From Bacillaceae bacterium IKA-2 (lineage in GTDB: Bacteria > Bacillota > Bacilli > Bacillales > Anaerobacillaceae), in contig CP134492.1 of NCBI GenBank assembly GCA_031761875.1, forward strand, positions 2,604,001 to 2,668,000: a stretch of 64,000 nucleotides of DNA, written 5' to 3'. Positions 36,044 through 46,509 of the stretch are shown here, piece by piece; position 1 is the first letter of the stretch; every line of letters starts with the position of its first letter. The position numbers and the translations under genes were made by a program. The notes under the pieces were generated by a model. That model was given only the letters and a program-made list of their open reading frames with translations. It did no database searches and had not been told where the DNA came from.

Positions 36044-37033
36044 GTGGAGTCTTTAATGGGAATCACCTTACCAGAATTTGTTAATGAATACCTAGATTCG
36101 CTTGTCAAAAAAAATCGAAAACCTGCAACGATTAAACGATACAGATATGATCTCGAAGATTTTTTTCTATGGCTAAGAACCGAAAAAAATGATCAGTCAT
36201 TTTCAATATGGTCTAACTTAAAAACTACTGACATTGAAAAATATATTTTTTTATTAACAGATACGAGAAACTATCATCCGCGAACAACAAAGCGGATAAT
36301 TACTGTATTAAACCAGCTCTATAAATATTATGACAACTTAGGGTTATCCCAAAACCCTATTTCAAAAATTGCTAAAATAGAAATGGATGAACCAACGATG
36401 ATTGCGACGGATTTTTTAACTAGTACTGAAATTAATAAGTTGTTTTTATCAATTGCCTCTAGTGATGGTTTATCTGAAAATCAGCTAAAAACAAGACATT
36501 TCATTGTAAATCGTAATGAAGCAATTATTATTTTATTTTTATATTACGGGTTAACTCTTCAAGAAGTAACGAATATCGTGATGACTGATGTCCATTTTGA
36601 AACGAGTACACTCAATGTTTCGGGATCTGAAAAAAGTAGGTCGATAAAACTTTCCATTGAACATAAGCAATTACTATACAAATATTATCAAGTCATCCCA
36701 GAACCTGTCCGACCTAGCTATCATCAAAATGATCCCTTTTTTGTGGCCTTTGACTTTCAAAGGGGCACCTACCGCTGGATTTACGATACGAATAAACCGA
36801 AAAGCTTAACAAATATTGCTGTTCAAAGAATGATTCAAAAAGAGATAAGGCGGGGCAAATTGCGAAAACAAATTTCTCCTCAACATTTTCGGAATACATT
36901 TATTTTAAGTAAGATTAAAGAAGGTAGATCTATGTTAAGACTCAAGGAGCTTAGTGGGCTTAAAACAGAGCTTTCTTTAAAAAAATACTTTCAGTATGCG
37001 ACTCTAACAATTAAGGATCTGGAGCTAGAATAA
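36044..37033 (+). CDS. Tyrosine recombinase-like protein with altered catalytic residues
   Basis: The 329-residue protein has the SAM-like core-binding domain (about 8-105) and a C-terminal tyrosine recombinase fold. Tyr315, Arg283 and a beta-hairpin Lys are kept. However the first catalytic Arg position is Thr171 (GLTLQEV for the usual GLR-S-L), the HxxR His is Gln280 (PQHFRNTF) and the late His/Trp is Leu306. Strand exchange therefore looks unlikely or reduced. The start is a GTG at 36044, right after AGGAGGG. It is a lone plus-strand gene between spoVK and hfq, without att sites or phage genes nearby, so it appears to be a resident chromosomal gene. Confidence 0.8.
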   Translation: MESLMGITLPEFVNEYLDSLVKKNRKPATIKRYRYDLEDFFLWLRTEKNDQSFSIWSNLKTTDIEKYIFLLTDTRNYHPRTTKRIITVLNQLYKYYDNLGLSQNPISKIAKIEMDEPTMIATDFLTSTEINKLFLSIASSDGLSENQLKTRHFIVNRNEAIIILFLYYGLTLQEVTNIVMTDVHFETSTLNVSGSEKSRSIKLSIEHKQLLYKYYQVIPEPVRPSYHQNDPFFVAFDFQRGTYRWIYDTNKPKSLTNIAVQRMIQKEIRRGKLRKQISPQHFRNTFILSKIKEGRSMLRLKELSGLKTELSLKKYFQYATLTIKDLELE

Positions 37034-37072
37034 ATAAAAAAAACGAAAGTACCTTGATTGTTAGGTTAGAAA

Positions 37073-37105
37073 AAAGAGCATGATCAACTTCTGATCATGC
37101 TCTTT
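37073..37105 (+). terminator. Terminator of the recombinase-like gene
   Basis: AAAGAGCATGATCA and TGATCATGCTCTTT form a 14-bp perfect stem 40 bases after the stop. Confidence 0.7.
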
Positions 37106-37121
37106 GCTGACGGGAGAACTT

Positions 37122-37149
37122 AAAAAAGCTCCCATTTATGGGAGCTTTT
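37122..37149 (-). terminator. Terminator of hfq
   Basis: AAAAGCTCCCAT and ATGGGAGCTTTT form a 12-bp perfect stem, with a T-run on the minus strand, 11 bases after the hfq stop. Confidence 0.85.
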
Positions 37150-37159
37150 AAACACTAGC

Positions 37160-37390
37160 TTATGCTTCAGGATTTAATGGTACATTTTTTTGTGGCGAAA
37201 ACGTTGAAATCGCATGCTTATAAACTAATTGTTGTTTTCCTTCTGTTTCTAAAACTACCGTAAAGTTATCAAAACCTTTAATAAGGCCTCTTAATTGAAA
37301 GCCATTTAACAGAAAAACGGTAACTGGAATACTTTCTTTTCTTAGTTGATTTAAAAATACATCTTGCATATTAACCGATTGTTGCTTCAT
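37160..37390 (-). CDS. hfq: RNA chaperone Hfq
   Basis: The 76-residue protein has Sm1 and Sm2 signatures ([13 protein letters not shown]-like [25 protein letters not shown], the Bacillus form of YKHA). It forms a hexamer that binds small RNAs and A-rich RNA. It follows miaA by 20 bases on the same strand and is probably co-transcribed with it, the ancient miaA-hfq pairing. Confidence 0.97.
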   Translation of the reverse strand: MKQQSVNMQDVFLNQLRKESIPVTVFLLNGFQLRGLIKGFDNFTVVLETEGKQQLVYKHAISTFSPQKNVPLNPEA

Positions 37391-37410
37391 TGTTAGTCCC
37401 CCTCTAATAT

Positions 37411-38361
37411 CTATGTTTTACTATTTCGCCTTTTATTAAAACTTTCCTCTATTAATTTTTGTATTTCTTGCATTTTTTCTGAAAAATTAAGTTCATTTAA
37501 TTCAAACCAGTTAATATCAAGCTTATTTCGAAACCAAGTTAATTGCCTTTTCGCGTATCTTCTTGAATTTCGCTTTAGTAGCTCAATTGCTTCTTCTTTT
37601 GTTAACCTAGCTTCTAAATAATCATATATTTCTTTATAACCTATCGCTTGAACAGATTGACAATCCCTGATACCCTGATCATAAAGGGTACGAACTTCTT
37701 CAATAAGACCAGCTTCAATCATCAGATCAACTCTGAGGTTAATCCGTTCATAAAGCGCCGTGCGCTCCATCGCCAGACCAATTATTACGACGTCATAAAG
37801 ACTTTCTTTAGGTTGAACGCTTTGGAAGTCATGAATAGTTTTTTTGGTAACATGAAAAACTTCTAGAGCCCTAATGACACGACGGTAATTATTAGGATGA
37901 ATGGTTTCATAGCTAATTGGATCAATCATTTTAAGTTTTTCATGGAGTTCAATTACGCCATGCTCATCAACAAATGATTCTAAACATTGACGATAGCTCT
38001 GATCACTAGGTGCCTCGGCAAAGTTGTAATCATAAATAACTGAGTTAATATAAAGGCCTGTTCCACCGACAATAAGGGGTAGCTTACCTTTTTCATTGAT
38101 CTCTGTAATTAGCGGTTTTACTAAACTTTGAAATTCCGCTACTGAAAAACTGTCCTGCGGCTCTTTAAAGTCAATTAAATGATGGGGAACACCCTCCATC
38201 TCATCGACCGAAATCTTTGCGGTACCAATATCCAACTCTTTATAAATTTGCATCGAATCGCCACTAATAATTTCCCCATTCAGGCTCTTAGCTAATTCAA
38301 TACCTAATTTTGTTTTACCAACTGCGGTAGGTCCAACGATTACAACAACTTTTTCTTTCAT
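37411..38361 (-). CDS. miaA: tRNA dimethylallyltransferase MiaA
   Basis: The 316-residue enzyme has the P-loop [28 protein letters not shown], and [10 protein letters not shown]. It transfers a dimethylallyl group to N6 of A37 in tRNAs reading UNN codons, giving i6A, the substrate of MiaB, which is also encoded in this window. The start ATG follows AAGGAG. Confidence 0.97.
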   Translation of the reverse strand: MKEKVVVIVGPTAVGKTKLGIELAKSLNGEIISGDSMQIYKELDIGTAKISVDEMEGVPHHLIDFKEPQDSFSVAEFQSLVKPLITEINEKGKLPLIVGGTGLYINSVIYDYNFAEAPSDQSYRQCLESFVDEHGVIELHEKLKMIDPISYETIHPNNYRRVIRALEVFHVTKKTIHDFQSVQPKESLYDVVIIGLAMERTALYERINLRVDLMIEAGLIEEVRTLYDQGIRDCQSVQAIGYKEIYDYLEARLTKEEAIELLKRNSRRYAKRQLTWFRNKLDINWFELNELNFSEKMQEIQKLIEESFNKRRNSKT

Positions 38362-38384
38362 GAAAAACTCCTTTATCCAACCAC

Positions 38385-39158
38385 TTATAATTCAATTGAA
38401 CCATAATGAAACAGTGATGTTACACGCTTGTAAACAAAAAAGTTAAAGCGAGAAAATCGAGTACTCTGCCAGTGGTCCTTTAAAACGACTCGGTGTTTAG
38501 CAACACGTTTTGCTTCTTCAACAGCTTCTTCTTTGAGTCGATCATATAAGGCAAGCTTTCGAAGTGGACTGATCCCATCTGATGAGTCAATCTTCACTTC
38601 AAACATTGGATCAAAATACACAACATCAAACGAATTTTCTTTGGCTGAACGTAGATATTCAAGATGATTGCAATGAGTAACGGTCATACGCTGCATCGCA
38701 TCATCAACTTCAGCTAAGCCAGTTTTCCAGCAATGCAAACCTTCACTAACTATATAAGCTAGATAAGGACTTGCTTCTAACCCTATTACTTGGCCATTTT
38801 TTCCAACAACTACGCTTGATAATATACTATCAGATGCTAGCCCCAATGTACAATCGAGAATTGACATATTTTTAGCAAGTTTTGTCGCTTCTAAAAACGG
38901 GTCTGTTTCCCCTCTTAAAAATCGCTTTACTCGAAACATCGCTGAATTAGGATGAAAGAAAAAAGGCTCAAGATTACCTTGTTGGTAAACTGTTAACCGA
39001 TTTGAGCCAACGACAAGAACATCCCTTTGATAATGCTTAATTATCAAAGGGATAGGCTGTTGATTTCGTTCAATAAATCGCAAACCGAGTTCAGTGGCGA
39101 CCTTTTTCGCTTTTTCAGTTATTTGTTCAGTTGTTCGGAGTGATGTTGTGATAATCAT
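38385..39158 (-). CDS. Class I SAM-dependent methyltransferase (RsmJ-like family)
   Basis: The 257-residue protein has a Rossmann methyltransferase core: motif I ILDCTLGLASDS, an acidic residue after GQVIGLEASP, and the catalytic-type motif VVYFDPMF, similar to the DPMY motif of RsmJ. RsmJ methylates a guanine of 16S rRNA in enterobacteria; the target here is not known and could be rRNA. It sits between mutL and miaA, an arrangement common in Bacillaceae, with short gaps on both sides. Confidence 0.75.
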   Translation of the reverse strand: MIITTSLRTTEQITEKAKKVATELGLRFIERNQQPIPLIIKHYQRDVLVVGSNRLTVYQQGNLEPFFFHPNSAMFRVKRFLRGETDPFLEATKLAKNMSILDCTLGLASDSILSSVVVGKNGQVIGLEASPYLAYIVSEGLHCWKTGLAEVDDAMQRMTVTHCNHLEYLRSAKENSFDVVYFDPMFEVKIDSSDGISPLRKLALYDRLKEEAVEEAKRVAKHRVVLKDHWQSTRFSRFNFFVYKRVTSLFHYGSIEL

Positions 39159-39197
39159 ATTTCACCTCTATGTGATCTTTAAGTCATATATTTAGTT

Positions 39198-41057
39198 TCA
39201 CATAATTCGCTTAAACATCTTTTCCATTTCATAGGTCGTATACTGAATAAAAATCGGTCTGCCATGTGGACATGTAAACGGATCTTCGCATGTACGTAAT
39301 GTTTCAAGTAGTTGAAACATTTCATCATTGCGCAAATAACGATTTGCTTTAATTGAAGCTTTACAGGCCATCATAATTGCTGCATCTTCTCTTAGCTTAG
39401 CTAAGGTAACTTTTTTACCGTTCATCATTTCCTCAACAATATCTCTAATTATTTCTCCTTCTAGTCCTTTTGGAAACCAGGTTGGATAAGAGCGAACGAT
39501 GAAGCTTTGAATACCGAATGGTTCCATAAAAATTCCCAATTCTTGTAGGGCCAGTTCATTTGTTGTAATTCGTCCCACCTCTGAAGCTGTAAATTCAAAC
39601 GTAATCGGGACTAATAAGTCTTGTAATTGCTTTTTGTCTTCAGCAACTTTTTTACGATAATATTCATATTTGATTCGTTCCTGTGCGGCATGTTGATCAA
39701 TGATATACAAACCTTTTTCATTTTGCGCTAAAATATAAGTTCCATGCATCTGACCGATTGGATAAAGAACAGGGACACGCCCTTCAAATGCTGTTGTAGT
39801 TTCTAAAGTTTCACCTGTTGATTGGACTTGAGTTTGGTCTTGATAATAAGACAGAGCTTTATTAATTGGCTTAGAAGTACCAGAAACTATGGTATTCTCA
39901 CCTAATAATTCTTGTGTCTCTCTTACCGTTACCTGACTTTCATTAGGCTTACTTTCGCTATCATTAGACTTTTCCTCAGTTTCCTCTTCACTAATCGCAT
40001 GCTCAAGTTGAAATGACACTTGTTGAGACTTTATTTTATCAAAAGATGGCTTTTTAACCTCCGGAATTAACCTCATTTGTTTAAACGTTGCTTTAATAGT
40101 TTCTGTAACAAGTTTATTTAATTCAGCTTCTTTACTTAAGCGCACCTCTAATTTAGCTGGGTGAACGTTAACATCCACTAACGTCGGATCCATTTCAATA
40201 TGTAGAACGACAACTGGATAGCGTCCTATTGGTAATAACGTGTGATAGCCTGCTTGGATTGCCTTTGATAACGGAAAGTTTTTAATAAAGCGATAGTTAA
40301 TAAATGTTGAGATATACTGCCTAGAAGCTCGTGTCACTTCAGGTTTGGCTATATAGCCAAACACCTTAAAATCTAATGAGGAATTTTCAAAATATATCAT
40401 TTGCTTGGCAATATTGAATCCATAAATAGCCGCGATTACTTGTTTTAAATCACCATTTCCATTAGTTGAAAAAACTTTTTTATCATTATGGTCGAGACGA
40501 AAAGCAATAGCCGGATAAGCTAGAGCAAGCCGATAAACAAAATCTGTAATATTACCAAGCTCTGTATGGATCGTCTTTACATATTTTAGTCTAGCTGGAG
40601 TATTATAAAAAAGATTTGTAATCGTTACCTCAGTACCTTTTCTACTAGCGGCACTCCCCTCTCCTACTACTCTACCTCCTTCAATAGCGATACTAGTTCC
40701 AGCACCGATCCCTGTACAAGTTTTTAACTCTAAGTGTGAAACAGATGCGATACTAGGCAGAGCCTCTCCACGGAAACCCAAGGTGTGAATTCGAAATAAA
40801 TCTCGATCAGTTGAGATTTTACTTGTAGCGTGTCTTTCAAAGGCCAGTAGACAATCCTCTGTCTCAATACCATCACCATTATCAACGATTCGAATTTTTT
40901 GTAAGCCACCATCTTCTACTTGTATATGAATCTGGGTGCTGTTAGCATCAATTGAGTTCTCTACTAGTTCTTTGACAATGGAAGCTGGGCGTTCGACTAC
41001 TTCTCCTGCTGCTATTTTGTTAGATAAATATTCATCTAATTTCTTGATTTTACCCAA
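39198..41057 (-). CDS. mutL: DNA mismatch repair protein MutL
   Basis: The ~619-residue protein has a GHKL ATPase N-domain ([34 protein letters not shown]) and a C-terminal dimerisation/endonuclease domain with [11 protein letters not shown] and the metal-site-type motifs ACKASIKAN and CPHGRP. It connects MutS-mismatch complexes to strand nicking. The start is taken as the TTG at 41057 ([14 protein letters not shown]), 5 bases after AGAAGGTGAG; the longer reading from 41111 is not supported. Confidence 0.95.
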   Translation of the reverse strand: MGKIKKLDEYLSNKIAAGEVVERPASIVKELVENSIDANSTQIHIQVEDGGLQKIRIVDNGDGIETEDCLLAFERHATSKISTDRDLFRIHTLGFRGEALPSIASVSHLELKTCTGIGAGTSIAIEGGRVVGEGSAASRKGTEVTITNLFYNTPARLKYVKTIHTELGNITDFVYRLALAYPAIAFRLDHNDKKVFSTNGNGDLKQVIAAIYGFNIAKQMIYFENSSLDFKVFGYIAKPEVTRASRQYISTFINYRFIKNFPLSKAIQAGYHTLLPIGRYPVVVLHIEMDPTLVDVNVHPAKLEVRLSKEAELNKLVTETIKATFKQMRLIPEVKKPSFDKIKSQQVSFQLEHAISEEETEEKSNDSESKPNESQVTVRETQELLGENTIVSGTSKPINKALSYYQDQTQVQSTGETLETTTAFEGRVPVLYPIGQMHGTYILAQNEKGLYIIDQHAAQERIKYEYYRKKVAEDKKQLQDLLVPITFEFTASEVGRITTNELALQELGIFMEPFGIQSFIVRSYPTWFPKGLEGEIIRDIVEEMMNGKKVTLAKLREDAAIMMACKASIKANRYLRNDEMFQLLETLRTCEDPFTCPHGRPIFIQYTTYEMEKMFKRIM

Positions 41058-41158
41058 TGATCTCACCTTCTCTTTAAAGTACGTGTTCAAAATGTAAATA
41101 ATCAGAGCCAACGAAAAGATTTGCTCGCTTGATTACCAGATTTTTTAAACTTCCTCAT

Positions 41159-43765
41159 TTACCTTTTAAGCTTTCGTTGCAGCTCATTAAGCTTTTGGAT
41201 TGCCTCAATAGGTGTAATATTGAGAATATCTATTTTTTTCAATGCAAAAATAATTTTTTTCTCAGAATCATTTAGCACTGCTTTTGCGTATCTTTTTGCC
41301 GCTTCTTCCTCTTCTTTAAATAAAGAAAGCTGGATCGGGTCTTCTGTTTCATTTGTTTTTTCACCATATTGTCTAGTATTGTTTGCTTGTTCTTCTAATT
41401 TAGCTAAAATTACTTTCGCTCGATTGATTACTTGCTCCGGCAAATCTGCTAACTCGGCTACATAAATCCCATAACTTTTATCAGCTTGTCCATCAACAAC
41501 TTTATGTAAAAAGACTACCTTGCCGTCTTCTTCAACTGCGCTTACATGAACATTTTTTAATGCTGAAAGCTCATTTTCAAGAGCAGTAAGTTCATGATAA
41601 TGAGTTGAAAACAAAGTTTTTGCCCCAATTTCATCATGGATATACTCAATAATGGCTTGCGCTAATGCCATGCCGTCGTAAGTTGATGTTCCTCTACCAA
41701 TCTCATCTAATAAAATTAAACTTTTTTGGGTTGCTTTTGAAATGGCATTTTTCGTTTCTAGCATTTCAACCATAAACGTACTTTGACCACTTGCAAGATC
41801 ATCGGCCGCACCAATCCGTGTAAAAACTTGATCAAAAATCGGGATCTGAGCTTTTTCAGCTGGTACATAACAGCCAATTTGCGCTAGTACGGAAATTAAA
41901 GCCAGTTGCCTCATGTACGTGCTTTTTCCTGCCATATTTGGTCCAGTAATTAATAGAATTTCCCGTTCAGCGTTCATGACAACATCATTAGCGACATACT
42001 CGCCTGAGTTTAAGACCTTTTCAACAACAGGATGACGGCCACCGGCAATGCTAATCTCACGTTCTTCTGTAAACTCTGGTTTACAATACTGATTTTCTTC
42101 ACTAACTTGAGCAAAACTTTGTAAAGCGTCAAGCTCACTAATTTTTTTGGCGACATACTGAAGCTTTGAAATATATTCTTTCACCGTTTCGCGAATTTGC
42201 AAAAATAACTCATATTCAAGTTGTTCGATTTTTTCGACTGCTTCTAAAATTAACGCTTCTTTTTCTTTCAGTTCAGGTGTTATATAACGTTCGGCATTCG
42301 AAAGTGTCTGTTTTCGTTCATAGCGGCCTTCAGGAAGATGGATAAGGTTAGCTCTCGTTATTTCAATGTAATAACCGAACACTTTGTTATAACCGACTTT
42401 TAACGATTTAATTCCAGTTTCAAGTCGTTCTTGTTTCTCTAACGCGGCGATCCAATTTTTTCCGTTACGACTAGCATCTCGATATTGATCTAGAGTTTCG
42501 TTATAGCCGTCTTGGATAATACCGCCTTCTTTAATTGAAAATGGCGGATCCTCCTTTAACGACTGCGTTAATATCGCTAGCAAGTGATCACAGGTGTCGA
42601 TATCTCTGACTAGTTCTTCACCATAATTATTTTTTAATTGTTCGACAGTGGAAATTACTTGCGGTAATAAATGCAAAGACCGCTGTAATTGCTTAAGTTC
42701 TTTCGCATTCACGTTACCATAAGCTACTTTCCCAGCGAGACGTTCAAGGTCATAAACTTCCTTTAAAAGCTCACGTAACTCTTCTCTTCCAAAAAACTCT
42801 TTGATAAACGTTTCGACCATACTTAATCGTTTTTCAATTTGGCTTTGATTTAACAACGGGCGTTCAACCCACTGTTTAAGTAGTCGCCCTCCCATTGCTG
42901 TTACTGTTTTATCTAGTAACCAAAGAAGCGAGCCTTTCTTTTTCTTTTCACGGAGAGTTTCCACTAATTCAAGATTTCGCTTTGAATGCAGATCAACTCT
43001 CATGTAATCAGTTAGAGTGTAGTAGATGACTGGTTGTAAATGATCTAACGACCGTTTTTGAGTTCGGACTAAATAAGCCCCAAGGCGTCCAAAGGTTTCG
43101 ATAAGTTTCTTTTGACCTAGATGATTACATAAAGGTAAAAAGCTTTCTGGTGGTTCTTCTAGCTCTTCAAATGACAAGGTTACTTGTAGTTGTTGGTTTA
43201 ATTGAGTGATTTTCACTTCATCTAGCTCAGGAGCGAAAATAATTTCTTTGACACCTGCTGTAGCAATTTCATTAATAACGTCTTGCCAACTACCCTGAAT
43301 GATCGTTACAAAATTTTCCCCAGTTGTTAAATCAGTCATCGCAAATCCATATGTCCCATCTTGAAAGTCTTTAACGGAGGCAATAAAATTATTTTCTTTA
43401 TCTTTAATAATTTTCCCACCCATTACCGTACCAGGGGTAATCAGTTTCACTACCTCTCGTCTGACGATTCCCTGCGCTTGACTTGGGTCTTCGGTTTGCT
43501 CACAAAGAGCAACTTTATAGCCTTTTTCAATCAATGTCTGGATATATTGATCTGCTGCGTGATGAGGAACACCACACATTGGAATCCGCTGATTGTCAGC
43601 TCCAGTTCCTCGACTCGTTAATGTTATTTCCAGTTCTTGAGACGCCAGTTGCGCATCTTCAAAAAACATTTCATAAAAATCTCCTAAACGAAAAAATAAA
43701 AAGGCATCTTTATATTCTGCCTTTATTGTTAAGTATTGTTTTATCATAGGTGTATGCTCAGCCAT
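41159..43765 (-). CDS. mutS: DNA mismatch recognition protein MutS
   Basis: The ~868-residue protein has the mismatch-reading Phe-X-Glu in RLGDFYEMF, the connector, lever and clamp domains, and the ATPase with Walker [16 protein letters not shown] and [14 protein letters not shown]. It recognises mispairs and recruits MutL, whose gene follows 48 bases downstream. The ATG at 43765 ([10 protein letters not shown]) lies 8 bases after GGGGG. Confidence 0.97.
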   Translation of the reverse strand: MAEHTPMIKQYLTIKAEYKDAFLFFRLGDFYEMFFEDAQLASQELEITLTSRGTGADNQRIPMCGVPHHAADQYIQTLIEKGYKVALCEQTEDPSQAQGIVRREVVKLITPGTVMGGKIIKDKENNFIASVKDFQDGTYGFAMTDLTTGENFVTIIQGSWQDVINEIATAGVKEIIFAPELDEVKITQLNQQLQVTLSFEELEEPPESFLPLCNHLGQKKLIETFGRLGAYLVRTQKRSLDHLQPVIYYTLTDYMRVDLHSKRNLELVETLREKKKKGSLLWLLDKTVTAMGGRLLKQWVERPLLNQSQIEKRLSMVETFIKEFFGREELRELLKEVYDLERLAGKVAYGNVNAKELKQLQRSLHLLPQVISTVEQLKNNYGEELVRDIDTCDHLLAILTQSLKEDPPFSIKEGGIIQDGYNETLDQYRDASRNGKNWIAALEKQERLETGIKSLKVGYNKVFGYYIEITRANLIHLPEGRYERKQTLSNAERYITPELKEKEALILEAVEKIEQLEYELFLQIRETVKEYISKLQYVAKKISELDALQSFAQVSEENQYCKPEFTEEREISIAGGRHPVVEKVLNSGEYVANDVVMNAEREILLITGPNMAGKSTYMRQLALISVLAQIGCYVPAEKAQIPIFDQVFTRIGAADDLASGQSTFMVEMLETKNAISKATQKSLILLDEIGRGTSTYDGMALAQAIIEYIHDEIGAKTLFSTHYHELTALENELSALKNVHVSAVEEDGKVVFLHKVVDGQADKSYGIYVAELADLPEQVINRAKVILAKLEEQANNTRQYGEKTNETEDPIQLSLFKEEEEAAKRYAKAVLNDSEKKIIFALKKIDILNITPIEAIQKLNELQRKLKR

Positions 43766-43815
43766 CCAATTTTCCCCCATGTTTCTCGTATTCATCAGTT
43801 TTCAGTATACCATAT

Positions 43816-44994
43816 TCATAGGATGTCTCGATAGTTTCTGGCCAGTTTTCTAAGGGTACTAACGAAGGATAAAAATTGGTTCTCCCCGCCAATTTTTACA
43901 GAAATATCTTTATTCTCATTAACCCACTCTTCTAATGATCGCTGTTGTACATCGATGTGATAGTATGCTTTTACATCAATAACAGCAATTTTTGAACTAG
44001 GTAGTTGCGCGGCGTTTTCAAGTAAAAATTCGATCCATTGTAACACTGGTAAATACTCAGGGATCAGTGAAAGCCATGTCGGTAGAACTCGATATTCAAA
44101 TCCATTAAATTTATTTTTTCGTACAGACCCTAATCTTCCATAATTATTTCTGCGTTTATATGAAGGATTTGATTCTACTAATGATAAAGGGATCGCTAAA
44201 AATTGGTCTAGTAGCTGTACATGATGAAAGGTTAAAGGAACATTTCCAAAGTGAATATGTCCACCTAGAAAAAAACGGTCATGTAAATTAGTCGCCGTTA
44301 CCAACGCTAGCTTATTTAAACTAGCTTCCTTTGTTAATTTTTGATATAAAAGAAGTAAATTTCCATACAATTCTGCCATATTATTAGCAGGTTTAGGGCG
44401 CATTTCAAAAATGGGATGGCTTACTCCCTCCCCATTTAGACAAATGGCATCATCAAAACCAATCTGATTATACTTAGGAAGTAGATCAGCTCTAATAAAA
44501 TTGTTTGTTTGCTTATTTAAGAGCATAAATTCTAAATCACAGCCATAAGTGATTCCAGTGCTTTTGGGATGCGCCTGTAAATTTATCTCTAGTCTTTGTT
44601 TTTCAGGTTTTGTTAATTGCTTAACCGATAACGGTTGAATTTCAACTACCGCTAAGTCTTTTTTTTGACACCTCTGAACAATACATTCCCCTAAAATTGT
44701 ATTGGTTAAATACAAGCAATGTAATGCAAATTCGATTAACTCTTTTTCATAATAAAAGAAACTAGAAGTGATTTTTTCCCATGCTAATTTCTCGTCGACA
44801 AGCATCGCAAGCGGTGATATACATCTCTGGGCTGTTAAAATCTTAAAGTTCGATGCTCTAACCTTTATTTTCGTTCTCCTTATCTGATCTACAGCCACTA
44901 TTTTGATGCTGTGATTGGTTAAGGTTTCAATATCCGCTTTTTTCAATCTTTTATTATCATATGTACTTTGATCCACATTCATCATGTCTGCCAC
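43816..44994 (-). CDS. Putative amidoligase (phiEco32-like COOH-NH2 ligase type 2)
   Basis: The 392-residue protein has the motifs of the ATP-grasp/GCS2-like amidoligases: GCDLEFML near 150-158, FEMRPKP near 196-202, GGHIHFG near 244-250, and RLGSVRKNKFNGFEYRVLPTW near 287-307. Such enzymes join carboxyl and amino groups, acting on proteins or peptidoglycan-like material; a target for this branch is not established. It follows cotE on the same strand, separated by the cotE terminator, and precedes mutS. Its location suggests, without proof, a spore-coat crosslinking or modification role. The N-terminal 150 residues are unassigned. Confidence 0.72.
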   Translation of the reverse strand: MADMMNVDQSTYDNKRLKKADIETLTNHSIKIVAVDQIRRTKIKVRASNFKILTAQRCISPLAMLVDEKLAWEKITSSFFYYEKELIEFALHCLYLTNTILGECIVQRCQKKDLAVVEIQPLSVKQLTKPEKQRLEINLQAHPKSTGITYGCDLEFMLLNKQTNNFIRADLLPKYNQIGFDDAICLNGEGVSHPIFEMRPKPANNMAELYGNLLLLYQKLTKEASLNKLALVTATNLHDRFFLGGHIHFGNVPLTFHHVQLLDQFLAIPLSLVESNPSYKRRNNYGRLGSVRKNKFNGFEYRVLPTWLSLIPEYLPVLQWIEFLLENAAQLPSSKIAVIDVKAYYHIDVQQRSLEEWVNENKDISVKIGGENQFLSFVSTLRKLARNYRDIL

Positions 44995-45032
44995 CTTACT
45001 CTTACTATCTTAAAGAAAATAATCAAAAAGTG

Positions 45033-45067
45033 TAAAAAAATAGGAAGAAGTTTAACTTCTTCCTATG
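45033..45067 (-). terminator. Intrinsic terminator of cotE
   Basis: ATAGGAAGAAGTT and AACTTCTTCCTAT form a 13-bp perfect inverted repeat, with seven T's on the minus strand, 4 bases after the cotE stop. Confidence 0.85.
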
Positions 45068-45070
45068 ACA

Positions 45071-45643
45071 CTATTCTTCTAGCTCCCCCGCTAAGAAATT
45101 AGGATCTAAATCTTCAAATTCCTCATCTGCAACATCATAGTCCCAAGTTTTGGCGTCTAAATCATCACTGATCCCATCTGGGTTTACGTAAACACAAATT
45201 TTTGTTTCACCAATAACCTCAACTAAAAATTCACGCTCAACTTGAACAATGACACTCGTTCCATTTGGTGCGATTGTCGCTTCAAGAGTGTTTGGCTGTT
45301 GAATTGCCCTTGCCATTACTTCTAAATCATCACTCAATACATTTTTGTCTTGAAGTGTAAGTGGAACTACATCTGTATAAGTAACAGTCTCCGTGGCAAC
45401 CTCAGTTTTTGTATTATTACTGAAAGAGAACCAAATGTTAATATCATAACTTCCACGTACTTCAATACAATCTCCCTTCTTTTCCGCCTCATACTTATGG
45501 TTAATAATCCAGCACCCTAAAATACTTGACGGTTTATGGGAAGGCCTTATCGTATGACTTGCCTGTGAGAACTTTCTCCCTTTTCCACAAACGGCTTTTG
45601 TAATAATCTCTCTGTAATTTAATTCTTTTTCTGTTTGCGACAT
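45071..45643 (-). CDS. cotE: Outer spore coat morphogenetic protein CotE
   Basis: The 190-residue protein matches CotE along its length: [18 protein letters not shown] near the start, [35 protein letters not shown], and a very acidic C-terminus. CotE recruits the outer coat onto the forespore in the mother cell. It lies between ricA and the amidoligase-mutS genes, as in B. subtilis (ricA-cotE-mutS). The ATG follows GGAGGG. Confidence 0.95.
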   Translation of the reverse strand: MSQTEKELNYREIITKAVCGKGRKFSQASHTIRPSHKPSSILGCWIINHKYEAEKKGDCIEVRGSYDINIWFSFSNNTKTEVATETVTYTDVVPLTLQDKNVLSDDLEVMARAIQQPNTLEATIAPNGTSVIVQVEREFLVEVIGETKICVYVNPDGISDDLDAKTWDYDVADEEFEDLDPNFLAGELEE

Positions 45644-45735
45644 TTGTTTTTACCCTCCTCAAACAATTGGTTGATCTCCGCGGAACTTTTATATAAAGAT
45701 TCTTTAAGTTCCTTCCAAGCAGTTTTCACTTTCAT
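45619..45735 (-). CDS. Possible small ORF overlapping the start of cotE (38 aa)
   Basis: A 38-codon frame starting [18 protein letters not shown] overlaps the first eight cotE codons in another frame. It looks helical and basic at the end. The ATG has no spaced ribosome site; a GTG two codons on follows AGGA by 5 bases. A sigma-K-like promoter (AC, 17 bases, CATAGGATG) overlaps its start, which argues against it. Confidence 0.25.
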   Translation of the reverse strand: MKVKTAWKELKESLYKSSAEINQLFEEGKNKCRKQKKN

Positions 45736-46000
45736 CCTATGCAAGACAAATGACTATTGTGCTAACTATTTGGGCGCTGAAATAGAAAAGCTTTAACTAT
45801 TAGTCCAATTACAATGTAACTGTTTCTAAAATCTCAATACGATCAAAATACTTCCCTAACATATAGTTATTAAAGCTTATGTCAAAACATTCGTAGTTGT
45901 GTTATTTTTATTTTCTTTTGATTTATTTCCAAGATTCCCTTGCTGTTTTTATGATAATATGAATATTACTTCAATACGGTACGTGAAATATTAAAATCGT
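45736..46000. promoter_or_regulatory. Long cotE upstream region
   Basis: This gene-free stretch precedes cotE. On the minus strand it holds TTGACA with TATGTT 16 bases on (near 45860), and a sigma-K-like AC-17-CATAGG pair near 45737-45760. I could not place a sigma-E promoter with correct spacing. Confidence 0.35.
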
Positions 46001-46040
46001 TAAAAAAAGCCCATCCCTACATATTCGTAAGGATGGGACT
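46001..46040 (-). terminator. Intrinsic terminator of miaB-ricA
   Basis: On the minus strand GTCCCATCC and GGATGGGC form a stem followed by seven T's, about 60 bases after ricA. Confidence 0.8.
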
Positions 46041-46101
46041 AATTTTTAGTAGCATTTTTGCCAGATTGGCGCTTACTTTTTTCTTTGTCTAGCTTCAGCG
46101 C

Positions 46102-46509
46102 CTACTCTTTTTTTCCTGTCGTACCTTTTAAAAGGTCGCCACCTGTAGATTTAATGATTTCATCAGTAACATTATTTGAAATTGTACTCGCGACAAGTTG
46201 CAATAGTCCATTTACACCCATTTGACTTTGTTTAAATTCTTTTACGAGTGGAATTTGGTCTATTTCATCTTGCAGAGATTCAATTTTTTTCTCAACCTTT
46301 TTTAAGGCTTCACTTTTATCAAAATGGTCTAAATTAACAGCTTCTTTTTGGGTATATTTAATCCCGCTAATTAGTTGTTGAACTCTTACATTTTCATTGA
46401 CTTGCTTTTCTGCTTTTTTAAAAAATTCAACTTCTTCTGTTTCTGCAATCATTTTTGCTAGTTCTTCTGCCTTGGCAACAATATCATCTTTTGTATACAT
46501 TTTTCCCAT
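46102..46509 (-). CDS. ricA: RicA (YmcA), RNase Y-associated regulator
   Basis: The 135-residue helical protein matches the YlbF/YmcA family, with TKDDIVAKAEELAKMIAETEEVEFFKKAE. RicA forms the Fe-S-containing Y-complex with YlbF and YaaT, which affects RNase Y activity, biofilm, competence and sporulation. Its ATG overlaps the miaB stop (TAATG), so translation is coupled. RNase Y itself is encoded 9 kb away. Confidence 0.92.
   Translation of the reverse strand: MGKMYTKDDIVAKAEELAKMIAETEEVEFFKKAEKQVNENVRVQQLISGIKYTQKEAVNLDHFDKSEALKKVEKKIESLQDEIDQIPLVKEFKQSQMGVNGLLQLVASTISNNVTDEIIKSTGGDLLKGTTGKKE

Noticed and set aside
45830-45880. 17-codon frame (MLGKYFDRIEILETVTL) upstream of cotE
   Set aside because: No ribosome site; too short to support.
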